From Bacteroidales bacterium (GTDB lineage: Bacteria > Bacteroidota > Bacteroidia > Bacteroidales > UBA932), in contig JAUYTX010000024.1 in NCBI GenBank assembly GCA_030695025.1, forward strand, positions 46,342-110,341: a stretch of 64,000 bases of DNA, given 5' to 3'. The notes beneath the pieces are model-generated. The model was not told where the DNA came from. It ran no database searches and saw only the letters and a program-made list of their open reading frames with translations. Both the position numbers and the translations under genes were made by a program. Numbering within the stretch: the stretch's first letter is position 1; every line of letters starts with the position of its first letter. Of the stretch, positions 38,548-47,895 are shown one piece after another.

Positions 38548-39342
38548 ATGAAAGCTTATTTAGATTTACTTAAACATATTATGGAGAACGGTACGCTCAA
38601 GAGCGACCGCACAGGTACCGGAACAAAAAGTGTTTTTGGTTACCAGATGAGATTCTCCCTTGAAGAGGGCTTTCCTCTCCTGACAACTAAAAAACTGCAT
38701 CTTAGGTCAATAATACACGAATTACTCTGGTTTATAAACGGCGATACCAACATAAAATACCTAAACGAAAACGGAGTTACAATCTGGGACGAATGGGCAG
38801 ACAAGAGTGGAAATCTTGGACCGGTTTACGGACACCAATGGCGCTCATGGGAGAGTTCCGACGGTAGAACAATCGACCAATTAAGTCTGTTGATTGAAGG
38901 GATAAAAAATAATCCGGACTCACGCCGTCACATAATCTCGGCATGGAACCCGGGCGATATTGATAAGATGGCGTTACCTCCATGTCACGCATTGTTTCAG
39001 TTTTATGTTGCAGACGGACGCCTTAGCTGCCAACTCTACCAAAGGAGTGCCGATGTGTTTCTGGGTGTTCCTTTCAATATTGCATCTTACGCTCTCTTTA
39101 CGATGATGGTAGCTCAAGTTTGTGATTTGAAGCCTGGAGAATTTGTACACACCTTTGGTGATGCTCACATTTACACAAATCACTTTGAGCAGGTTGCGTT
39201 GCAGCTCTCCCGCGAAACGCGCCCTCTGCCCGTTATGAAAATTAATCCTGCGGTCAAATCAATTTTTGACTTTAAGTACGAAGACTTCACATTGGAGGGT
39301 TACGACCCACTCCCTGCAATAAAGGCCCCAATAGCGGTTTAA
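38548..39342 (+). CDS. thyA: Thymidylate synthase
   Basis: [29 protein letters not shown] and [20 protein letters not shown]. Confidence 0.97.
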   Translation: MKAYLDLLKHIMENGTLKSDRTGTGTKSVFGYQMRFSLEEGFPLLTTKKLHLRSIIHELLWFINGDTNIKYLNENGVTIWDEWADKSGNLGPVYGHQWRSWESSDGRTIDQLSLLIEGIKNNPDSRRHIISAWNPGDIDKMALPPCHALFQFYVADGRLSCQLYQRSADVFLGVPFNIASYALFTMMVAQVCDLKPGEFVHTFGDAHIYTNHFEQVALQLSRETRPLPVMKINPAVKSIFDFKYEDFTLEGYDPLPAIKAPIAV

Positions 39343-39624
39343 GTTTTAGTATTAGTGCATTAAAGCCCCCAGAAGTTATAATAAGCAATATATAACCAGA
39401 ATATACACATCAAAAGAGAAAAGCTTCAAATAACAGATTAGCAACTTAAGAACAATACAAGCAACGCGTGTACATACAGAATTACAAAACAAGAACAATA
39501 ATGCACAAATACAGGTTTACACCTCAAGAACAGCAGCCATTGTTTTTTCTTAGTAATAAGAGCTTTAATGCGTTCATTCTAATATTATCGAATTAACAGA
39601 CAAAAAGAAACGGTTAATAATAAA

Positions 39625-40266
39625 ATGAATAAACCCGGCGAAAAAAAATATACCCTTTCGGTAATCGTTGCAGTGGCAGAGAACGGTGCAATAGGAAGAG
39701 AGAACCAATTGCTGTGGCACATTACAGAAGACCTTAAGTACTTCAAGCGCACCACTCAGGGTTGTCCCGTAATAATGGGGCACAAAACCTGGCTCTCTAT
39801 TGGCAGACCGCTTCCCGGCAGAAGAAACATTGTGCTCAGCAGATCGCTCGTTAAGTCGCAAGAAGCCCTGGATGACAAATCTCGGGAAGAAAAACATTAC
39901 GAATCTCACGATGCCCTGCAAATCAAATCTCACGATGTAATGTCTGACAAGCTCCCTGCAAATTACCACCACAAAATTCCCGGCGCAGAACTCTACTCAT
40001 CGCTTGAAGAGGCATTAAGCAATATTCAGAATTTTGATTCCGGCGAAGTCTTCATAATTGGAGGAGGAGAGGTTTACAGACAAGCCCTCCCGTTGGCTGA
40101 TAAGCTCTACCTTACAAAGGTTCATATAACAGTTAACGATGCCGACACCTTTTTCCCCGAAATTGACATTTCTCAATGGCATGAGACTTTCCGCGAAACA
40201 CACGACCGTGGCGAACGCTTCGAACACCCATTTGAATTTATTGTTTACGAGCGAGATGTTCGTTAG
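39625..40266 (+). CDS. folA: Dihydrofolate reductase with an internal insertion
   Basis: IVAVAENGAIGRENQLLWHITEDLKYFKRTTQG, GHKTWLSIGRPLPGRRNIVLSR and FIIGGGEVYRQALPLADKLYLTKV. Confidence 0.95.
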   Translation: MNKPGEKKYTLSVIVAVAENGAIGRENQLLWHITEDLKYFKRTTQGCPVIMGHKTWLSIGRPLPGRRNIVLSRSLVKSQEALDDKSREEKHYESHDALQIKSHDVMSDKLPANYHHKIPGAELYSSLEEALSNIQNFDSGEVFIIGGGEVYRQALPLADKLYLTKVHITVNDADTFFPEIDISQWHETFRETHDRGERFEHPFEFIVYERDVR

Positions 40267-40353
40267 TCATTTAGCCTTTGAATTTTGCCAGTCGGTTAGC
40301 ACTTGAAATTCGTTAGTCATTTAGCCTTTGAATTTTGCCAGTCGGTTAGCACT
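40261..40353. repeat. Two 43-bp identical direct repeats with 7-bp spacer, overlapping the folA stop codon
   Basis: cgttagtcatttagcctttgaattttgccagtcggttagcact at 40261-40303 and 40311-40353. Confidence 0.95.
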
Positions 40354-40489
40354 GAAAGTTTTTTGGTAATTTTAAGTCATTGTGAATCTTGTTGATAATC
40401 TGCATAATACAAAAATGATGATTCAAATTTTAAGGTAATGCGTTTTGTTATTTGCTCATTATCTGCTGGTTACAGCAACACTTAAAATT

Positions 40490-40800
40490 TCCGATCCTCT
40501 ACATTCAAAAATGCTACCTCTACCTTCTACCACTCACTATCCATCTTCTACCAAATACCCAATACCAACTGACATCCAACCTCTACCTTGCACCATCCAC
40601 TTCCTTTCAACTTCCAACTTCTACCAAATACCAAATAACATCTTACATCCAATCTTCTTTCTTCCTACCGCTTCCTTCTACCATCCACCTTCTACCTTCT
40701 ACCTTCTACCCTCCTCCTTACAACCTCCACAATTTTACCACTTTACTCCACCTAAGCCCCTACCTGCAGCCTCCCTTTACTAATATATGCCTCCCATCTA
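40490..40800 (+). other. G-depleted C/T/A-rich low-complexity tract
   Basis: Very few G on the + strand over ~300 bp; recurrent ctaccttctacc / ctaccaaatacc words. Confidence 0.85.
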
Positions 40801-40863
40801 CTTTGTATAAGAAATAATTTCCTGCGTTGAACAAACGGAGCTATTTTGTGTTATAGTATGTAA

Positions 40864-41610
40864 ATGAAATTCTTAACAAAAAGAGTTAATATGAGAAATA
40901 TTATAATGGCGGTATTGATAATGGCTCTGCCACTAATTGCAACAGCCGAAAACCGCACAGAAAACAATTATTCAAAAACACAAAAGAGTATGAAAACATT
41001 AAATAAATTCGAATTTCCACATCTTCCTTACGCTTACGATGCACTTGAGCCATTCATTGACAAAATGACAATGGAGATCCATTACAGCAGACACCACAAA
41101 GCATATTTCGACAATTTTGTTGCCGCGATAAAGGGCACAGAGATGGAGTCAAAAACCATTGAGGAGATATTTGCCAATATGAGTAAATACCCTGCCGGGG
41201 TAAGGAATAACGGAGGAGGTTTTTACAACCATGTGATTTATTGGGAGAACATGAAGGTGAACGGAGGCAAGCCATCTGCTAAGTTGGAGGCGGCTATCAT
41301 GAAGAAATTCGGGTCGATGGATGAGTTCAAAAAGCAGTTCTCTGATGCCGGTAAAACACGATTTGGAAGTGGCTGGGCTTGGCTGAGCGTTGACGAGAAG
41401 GGCGAGTTATTTGTCTCTTCGACTCCTAACCAGGACAACCCGCTGATGGATGTTGCCGACAAGAAAGGTTCTCCGATTCTTGGAATGGATGTGTGGGAGC
41501 ACGCCTACTATCTAAAATACCAGAACAAACGTCCTGACTATATTGAGGCATTCTGGAGCGTTATCAACTGGGATGTGGTTTCAAAGCGTTATGATGAACT
41601 GGTGAAATAA
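40864..41610 (+). CDS. sodB: Fe/Mn superoxide dismutase with N-terminal signal-peptide-like extension
   Basis: FEFPHLPYAYDALEPFIDKMTMEIHYSRHHKAYFDNF and DVWEHAYYLKYQNKRPDYIEAFW; N-terminal MRNIIMAVLIMALPLIATAEN. Confidence 0.92.
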   Translation: MKFLTKRVNMRNIIMAVLIMALPLIATAENRTENNYSKTQKSMKTLNKFEFPHLPYAYDALEPFIDKMTMEIHYSRHHKAYFDNFVAAIKGTEMESKTIEEIFANMSKYPAGVRNNGGGFYNHVIYWENMKVNGGKPSAKLEAAIMKKFGSMDEFKKQFSDAGKTRFGSGWAWLSVDEKGELFVSSTPNQDNPLMDVADKKGSPILGMDVWEHAYYLKYQNKRPDYIEAFWSVINWDVVSKRYDELVK

Positions 41611-41611
41611 A

Positions 41612-41737
41612 TCTCCGCGCCACTTTGTGGTAACCATTTAATTAAGTGCGTATTAGAAATGAACCGATTTTTTAAATAAAATTGGCTCGTTTTTATTTTG
41701 TTATTAATCAGCCACATACCACAAACTGGCGCGGAGA
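41612..41737. repeat. Inverted-repeat element copy 2
   Basis: tctccgcgccactttgtggta (41612-41632) vs taccacaaactggcgcggaga (41717-41737): 21-bp inverted repeat, one mismatch. Confidence 0.8.
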
Positions 41738-41766
41738 AATTTTGCGGCCTAGCTGCAAGGTGGTGT

Positions 41767-42678
41767 TTAGCGGGTAAGGTCGTTGAAGATGTCGGTGACG
41801 CTTTCTGCGTGGCGGATCATGGTGGCGGCCTGGCCGATTTCGAGTTCGCCTTGTGAGAGGTCGCCTTCGAAGATGCCTTTTTTTGCACGGCCTTTACCGA
41901 GAAGGTCACTAAGCTCTTCGGCTGAGGCTCCTCGGCCTTCGGCCTGAGCAACAGCATCTGAGAAGTCGTTTTGGACAAGTCTTACCGGAGCCAGTTGTTT
42001 GAGCAAGAGTCGTGTGCCACCCTCGGGCAGGCCGCGGCATAACTCTTTGAAAGACTCGTGGGCAGAACTCTCTTTACAAAGGGCAAAGCGGGTACCTATC
42101 TGCACCCCTTCGGCTCCTAGGGCAAAGGCAGCATTGTAGCTTGCCCGCGAGGAGACTCCGCCCGCTGCAATAAGCGGAATTGAAATTGCTTCACGAACAG
42201 CAGGTATCAGGCAAAATGTTGTGGTCTCCTCTCTTCCGTTGTGACCTCCTGCTTCAAAACCCTCGGCAACCACAGCATCAACCCCGGCCTCCTGGCACTT
42301 GACCGCAAAGGATGTGCTTGAAACCACATGTACCACAATAATTCCTCTCTCTTTAAGATACGAAGTCCACTTTTTTGGACTGCCGGCAGAGGTAAAGACA
42401 ATAGGAACCCTCTCCTGGGTAATAACCTCTATTATCTTTTCAATCTCAGGATATAGCAGAGGCACATTAACCCCAAAAGTGCGACCGGGCAAAAGAGCCT
42501 CCCGGCAACTCGATATGTGATGTCTCAGGTTGTCAGGATGCATCGATCCGGCTCCTATAAGGCCAAGACCTCCGGAATTACTTACAGCAGAGGCCAATCT
42601 CCAGCCGCTGCACCAAATCATACCACCCTGTATAATGGGATACTCAATCCCAAAAAGTTTACAAATTCTGTTTTCCAT
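41767..42678 (-). CDS. FabK/nitronate monooxygenase-family FMN oxidoreductase
   Basis: LFGIEYPIIQGGMIWCSGWRLASAVSNSGGLGLIGAG, EAGGHNG and IPLIAAGGVSSRASYNAAFALGAEGVQIGTRF. Confidence 0.88.
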   Translation of the reverse strand: MENRICKLFGIEYPIIQGGMIWCSGWRLASAVSNSGGLGLIGAGSMHPDNLRHHISSCREALLPGRTFGVNVPLLYPEIEKIIEVITQERVPIVFTSAGSPKKWTSYLKERGIIVVHVVSSTSFAVKCQEAGVDAVVAEGFEAGGHNGREETTTFCLIPAVREAISIPLIAAGGVSSRASYNAAFALGAEGVQIGTRFALCKESSAHESFKELCRGLPEGGTRLLLKQLAPVRLVQNDFSDAVAQAEGRGASAEELSDLLGKGRAKKGIFEGDLSQGELEIGQAATMIRHAESVTDIFNDLTR

Positions 42679-42738
42679 AACGATACAAAAATAATGATAA
42701 AACCAGCATTTATATATCTTTGTGTTAAAACTTAGATT

Positions 42739-44088
42739 ATGGCAAATATCGAAAGAGATGGCTTTGGCAGCCGCTTTGGAGTCCTGGTAGCAGTGGCCGG
42801 TTCGGCAGTAGGTCTGGGCAACTTGTGGAGATTCCCCTATATGGTTGGCAATAATGGCGGTGCAGCCTTTATAATTCTCTATCTATTTTTTGTCATTCTA
42901 CTCTGCCTTCCAATAATGTTTTCCGAGTTTGTTATCGGAAGGAGAACCCAATCCAATGCATTTGGAGCGATTAAGAAGATTGCCCCGAAATCGGGTTGGC
43001 TGTCAATCGGAGTGATAAGCGTAGTGGCATCAATCTGCATAATGTCATTTTATAGCGTAGTAGGAGGATGGACCCTGGAGTATATTTTTAAATCGTTCTC
43101 TCCCGACTTTCTCACCTCAGACAGCACATCGTTGGCAAACCAGTTTTCAGGTTTTTCACAGTCCTCATTTATGCCGGTAGCAATGCACCTTTTATTTCTG
43201 ACACTGTCTGCCCTGATAGTGGTTGCCGGGGTGAAAAACGGAATTGAGAAATACTCCAAAATACTGATGCCAATGCTGTTTATACTGGTTTTATTACTGG
43301 CTATCCGGTCTTTAACCCTTGACGGAGCCGGTGAGGGAGTAAGGTTTCTTTTGTACCCTGACTTCTCAAAAATTACAGGAGAGACAATGCTTGCAGCTCT
43401 CGGGCAGGCCTTCTTCTCGTTAAGTCTTGGTATGGGTTGCATAATCACTTACGGATCATACGTTAACCGTAAAGAAAATCTCTTCAAAATCTCGTTCATG
43501 TCGGCATTTGCAGATACAGGATTTGCAATTCTGGCAGGACTGGCTGTTATGCCGGCCGTATTCGCCTTCGGAATCTCTCCAGGACAAGGGCCAAGTCTCG
43601 TATTCATAACCCTCCCTCAGATATTTGCCCAGATGCCGTTTGGCAGCATTATATCAATCGCCTTTTTCTTCATTCTGCTAATAGCAGCAATAACCTCTGC
43701 AATTTCGCTGCTCGAGGTGGTTGTGGCCTATTTTACGGAGGAGCTTAAGATGACCCGAAAAGTAGCTGTTGTTGTTACTTTTATAATTATCGGACTCTTC
43801 GGAACATTCAGCTCCCTTTCACAGGGTCCGCTGAGTGATGTAAAAATATTCGGCAAAACATTTTTCGACCTCTTTGATTACGCTTCATCAAATGTGCTGC
43901 TTCCGGTAGGAGGCCTTTTGGTTGTGCTATTTGTCGGATGGAGGATGAAAAGGGCCGATGTGTTGGACGAACTTACCAGCGGAGGGACAATTGCATTAAG
44001 AAAGTCCCTCTTTAGCGGAATCATGCTGGTAATTAAGTTTTTAGCGCCAATTGCAATTTCAATTGTTTTGCTAAACAGTATCTTCTAA
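42739..44088 (+). CDS. Sodium-dependent (NSS/SNF family) transporter
   Basis: RFGVLVAVAGSAVGLGNLWRFPYMVGNNGGAAFI and ALGQAFFSLSLGMGCIITYGSY. Confidence 0.95.
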   Translation: MANIERDGFGSRFGVLVAVAGSAVGLGNLWRFPYMVGNNGGAAFIILYLFFVILLCLPIMFSEFVIGRRTQSNAFGAIKKIAPKSGWLSIGVISVVASICIMSFYSVVGGWTLEYIFKSFSPDFLTSDSTSLANQFSGFSQSSFMPVAMHLLFLTLSALIVVAGVKNGIEKYSKILMPMLFILVLLLAIRSLTLDGAGEGVRFLLYPDFSKITGETMLAALGQAFFSLSLGMGCIITYGSYVNRKENLFKISFMSAFADTGFAILAGLAVMPAVFAFGISPGQGPSLVFITLPQIFAQMPFGSIISIAFFFILLIAAITSAISLLEVVVAYFTEELKMTRKVAVVVTFIIIGLFGTFSSLSQGPLSDVKIFGKTFFDLFDYASSNVLLPVGGLLVVLFVGWRMKRADVLDELTSGGTIALRKSLFSGIMLVIKFLAPIAISIVLLNSIF

Positions 44089-44193
44089 ATAATATTTTTA
44101 GCCCTCTGATTAAAGGCTTGAAGCAGAGTAAGAGTCATATTTAATTCTGTCATTTTCATGAACGGAATTTTCATGACAATTTGTTTGTCACAC

Positions 44194-44652
44194 CTACCGC
44201 TGGCAACGCTTAAGGTATCGTGCAAGTTTTTTAACCTTTGGACCTGAATACTCAATCGGGCCTGATACTAGCTCATACTTATGAGGAATATAGTGATAAA
44301 TTGTTGCAACAGCATAGCTTTCATCTTTTGCCATTATTACATCAAGTCTGCCGCTGCCGTTATCGCTGAAGTAAATCAAAAGTGAATTATCTCCAAGTTC
44401 ACCGTGAAGAACATTCTCAAGGGCACTTTTACTGTCCCTGTCAAAGAAGTATGACTCTCGTTTCACAGGACTTCCCGTAACTGTATAAACTTCGTGTTTG
44501 CGTTTGAAAAAATATATAAGTGCAGCGGCAATAAAAACAATTACAGTTGTTGAGTAATCTTTAAGAATGAGTGCCACACCTGAAACAATTATCAAAGTAA
44601 TTGCAAGCACCAATACCTTTACATTAAGCCTTTTATCTATTACGTGTTCCAT
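44194..44652 (-). CDS. Hypothetical membrane protein
   Basis: 152 aa with two N-terminal TM segments. Confidence 0.5.
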   Translation of the reverse strand: MEHVIDKRLNVKVLVLAITLIIVSGVALILKDYSTTVIVFIAAALIYFFKRKHEVYTVTGSPVKRESYFFDRDSKSALENVLHGELGDNSLLIYFSDNGSGRLDVIMAKDESYAVATIYHYIPHKYELVSGPIEYSGPKVKKLARYLKRCQR

Positions 44653-44880
44653 TTTTTATTCAATTTATTTTAATTTAATCTGATCTTACGATCTTGAAAT
44701 TTTGATCATTAATGATTTTTGTGTCTGAATCGTTTGATAATTCAATCTGGTTGAACAGTTGATTTGATCTGACGAATTAGAGGTCCCGCAGATGAATTGA
44801 CCTAAGTGTTCGGGCAAGTTCATACATGAGAACGCTTCCGGGCAGAACGCCCGAAAAATCTATAAAAAAATTGAAAATGG

Positions 44881-45369
44881 CTATATAATTATCTCCCTCA
44901 GAAGGTAAACAAACTTGTTGTTACTATAGGAGAATGTAAGAATTTGTCTCTCACCAAGGCTTAGTACCGAGTGGGCAAAGACCCTTTTTAATGAATTTTC
45001 GCGAATTTCAGAGTATTGAAGAGTTTTGCCAAGCCTTATATTAACACCAGATCTGCTCCATGGTGAGCTGCTTCGGGCAGTAACACCGGGAAGCGAAACG
45101 GTCCCATCATGAACAATCGCCATGAAGGGAGAGGCTTGAGGCATTGAGAAGGAAAATGCATAATCAAAAGCCTCTTCTTTGGATTCAGTTTGTTGTTCAG
45201 AAGAGCTTTTGTGTTCGGGTTGAGCTGAGACTGAGAGGTTATCAGTACCAATGACGGTTGAGCTTAGAAGCAAAACAGAGCACAATACAGCGGTTAAAAG
45301 CGCTGTAAACCAAATTTTTACTATTTCTCTGACGTTTTCCAATTCTCTTTCAACTCTCTTGTGGCGCAA
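44881..45369 (-). CDS. Hypothetical protein with N-terminal TM segment
   Basis: 162 aa, 6 bp downstream of the YfhO-family ORF. Confidence 0.45.
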   Translation of the reverse strand: MRHKRVERELENVREIVKIWFTALLTAVLCSVLLLSSTVIGTDNLSVSAQPEHKSSSEQQTESKEEAFDYAFSFSMPQASPFMAIVHDGTVSLPGVTARSSSPWSRSGVNIRLGKTLQYSEIRENSLKRVFAHSVLSLGERQILTFSYSNNKFVYLLREIII

Positions 45370-45375
45370 AGATAC

Positions 45376-47883
45376 TTATTGTTTTGTAGGTATTCTATTA
45401 TGCAATATTTCCTTAACAACTACCCCTAACAACAACAAGATAAGTATGCCTGAGGCAATTCTTGAGTAGAGTTCACCTTTGGTGAAGGATTCTGGTTTGA
45501 AATCAAACTCTACAGTGTGGCTTCCTGCAGGGAGTTTAAGACCCCTTAGGGTGTAATTTGCTCTGAAAATTGGCACCTCCTCTCCATCGACAAAGGCTCT
45601 CCAGCCCGCCGGGTAGTAAATTTCACTGAACAGGGCAACTCTGCTGCTGTTGGAATTGTACTGATAGGTAAGCTTATTTGGAGAGTATGCAGTGAGTACA
45701 ATCATCTCATCACTGGCCAAAGTATCCTTTGAATAACCCTCAATCAGTGAGGCATAGCTGTTATTGACCACCGCATTGAATTTTATGTCAAACGGTTCGT
45801 CAGCCTCGGCAGGGTTTAGCATCTTTATTTCACGGGTGTTTGTCTCCACAATTTTTACATCTGTCACAAACCATGCATTGCCCATGGCGTTTGTATTGAT
45901 AAGCGGTGGGCTCTCTGCTGATATTACAATATATCTGGTATTGAGCATATTCAGAACAGAGTAATTTCCTAAACTGCTTTGCGCCTCATCAATTGTGCGA
46001 CTCTCCTTTAAATCGGTTGCAATTTGCTGCATCTCACGGTAGAGGTGGTTATCTATCATATCCTGATATCTCTGCAATTTTGCAGGGCTGTAACCGCCTA
46101 TTGTTTTGTGGTGGTAGCTAATGTGTGAGTCGTTGAAAGGGCTCTCAATACTTAGGTCAAGAACTCTGTAATTAGGGTCTTTATCCTGAAGAATCAGCTT
46201 ATCAACGGTTCTGAGTGTATACTGATTTTCAAAATCACGCCTCTTTACAAAATGGTCATCATTGAGGTACCTCTTTCCAACCACCCACAAATCTGCAACA
46301 AAAATCAGGGCAATAATACCAAAAACCAATCCCTGCTTAATTTTGCCCTTGAAGCCAAACCATATTACCGTGGCGCCGGCCAGAATGAACATAAGTGAAC
46401 GGAATGCATCTGCCCTGAGCAGATCCATTCTGTCGTTGATCAATGGTTCATGAAGTGCCTGCGGAAGTCGAGCATCACCCGCAGATGTGAATGATCCTGC
46501 AAGTGACGGGATGATTGCAAACACCAGCGAAAGGCCGGCGGTTATCGCAAGCGAAATTGCAAATGCCTTTTTTAGCCTCTTTTGGTCATACTCTTTTTTA
46601 AGAATCCTGTCAAGCACAATAATTGCCAATAACGGGATGGTTATCTGGAGAATCACCAGCACCATTGAAACCGTTCTGAATTTACTGTAGAGAGGAATGT
46701 ATTTAAAGAAAAACTCTGTAACAAGCAGCAGATTAGACCCCCACGAAAGCATCACGGCCAACAGGGAGACGCCGGCCACCCACCACCTGAGCGGACCTTT
46801 TATGAGAATAAGCCCAAGGACAAAAAGAAACAATGAGAGAGCCCCCATATACATAGGGCCTGCAGTGAATGGCTGAGGTCCCCAATAGAGTGGAAGTTGC
46901 TTGATTACCTGTTCGGCTCCCGAATATCCTCCAGATTTTAGAGCCTGGTAGGTGTGTGATTTTCTTGACAACTCCCCGCCTGACGAACCGCCGTTAAAGT
47001 TTGGTATCAAGATATTAGGCATCTCTTCGGGACTGTATGACCAGTTGGTAGCATAGGAGATATCCAGCCCCTTTTGATCTTTACCCTCCTCCTGGGCCAG
47101 CTCTGAGCCTCCCCTCATTGTGAATTTTGAGTACTCATACGTAGGCCACAAATGGTTAACGTTGGAGGCTATGCCCAGAAGCCCGGCAACAAGAAGCATT
47201 GCAGAGACAGATATGAATTTTTTAAAATACCCCTCTTTAATTGCCGAATAGAGTTGGGCGATTGCCAGAGCAAGTATTATCATGGCCAGATAGTAGGTAA
47301 TCTGAGGGTGGTTGGCCTTAATCTGAAAACTAAGGGCAAATGCAAAGAGGACAGATCCAAGAAGCGCCTTTTTATTGTACGCATATACAACAGCAGCCAC
47401 TACCCACGGCATAAAGGCAATCGCCACCATCTTTGAGTTGTGCCCAACCTGAATTATCTGCAGATTGTACGAGCAAAATGTAACGGCAAAGGCCCCGATA
47501 GCCGAAAGCCAGGGGTTAATCCCAAATGCAAGAAACATCAGAAAGGCTCCTGCCAGACTTATCAGAAGGTAAGCCGGTGGCCTTGTTCCAGAAATCTTGT
47601 TTATCAGTTTGTAAAAATAGTCGGTGTAATCACCATCGTAAATAACAGAGATTGTTGTTGCCGGCATACCCGAAAACATTGAGTTTGTCCAAAGTGCGGG
47701 ATCCTCATCGGGATTGGCCTTGTTGTACTCAATTATCTCATTTGCCATGCCCCTCCATGCGGCAATGTCACTCTGATTTACAACCTTGTTCTGCAACACC
47801 TGAGGTGTAAAGAGGTATGCCGTCACTGCAAATAGCAGCACAGGTATCAAATATTGCCTGTATCTCTTTAAAAACTCCTTCAT
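45376..47883 (-). CDS. YfhO family membrane protein
   Basis: Large polytopic protein; YSPNKLTYQYNSNSSRVALFSEIYYPAGWRAFVDGEEVPIFRANYTLRGLKLPAGSHTVEFDFKP. Confidence 0.9.
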   Translation of the reverse strand: MKEFLKRYRQYLIPVLLFAVTAYLFTPQVLQNKVVNQSDIAAWRGMANEIIEYNKANPDEDPALWTNSMFSGMPATTISVIYDGDYTDYFYKLINKISGTRPPAYLLISLAGAFLMFLAFGINPWLSAIGAFAVTFCSYNLQIIQVGHNSKMVAIAFMPWVVAAVVYAYNKKALLGSVLFAFALSFQIKANHPQITYYLAMIILALAIAQLYSAIKEGYFKKFISVSAMLLVAGLLGIASNVNHLWPTYEYSKFTMRGGSELAQEEGKDQKGLDISYATNWSYSPEEMPNILIPNFNGGSSGGELSRKSHTYQALKSGGYSGAEQVIKQLPLYWGPQPFTAGPMYMGALSLFLFVLGLILIKGPLRWWVAGVSLLAVMLSWGSNLLLVTEFFFKYIPLYSKFRTVSMVLVILQITIPLLAIIVLDRILKKEYDQKRLKKAFAISLAITAGLSLVFAIIPSLAGSFTSAGDARLPQALHEPLINDRMDLLRADAFRSLMFILAGATVIWFGFKGKIKQGLVFGIIALIFVADLWVVGKRYLNDDHFVKRRDFENQYTLRTVDKLILQDKDPNYRVLDLSIESPFNDSHISYHHKTIGGYSPAKLQRYQDMIDNHLYREMQQIATDLKESRTIDEAQSSLGNYSVLNMLNTRYIVISAESPPLINTNAMGNAWFVTDVKIVETNTREIKMLNPAEADEPFDIKFNAVVNNSYASLIEGYSKDTLASDEMIVLTAYSPNKLTYQYNSNSSRVALFSEIYYPAGWRAFVDGEEVPIFRANYTLRGLKLPAGSHTVEFDFKPESFTKGELYSRIASGILILLLLGVVVKEILHNRIPTKQ

Positions 47884-47895
47884 ATCACCATTAAT

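Noticed and set aside
40445-40817. Two overlapping + strand ORFs (112 and 121 aa) in the C/T-rich tract
   Set aside because: Low-complexity Leu/Pro/Ser/Tyr translations in two frames from a G-depleted tract with few stops; no domain or credible start context
44837-44851. cgggc-agaac-gcccg hairpin near the end of the 44881 ORF
   Set aside because: No T-run downstream on either strand, so not called as a terminator
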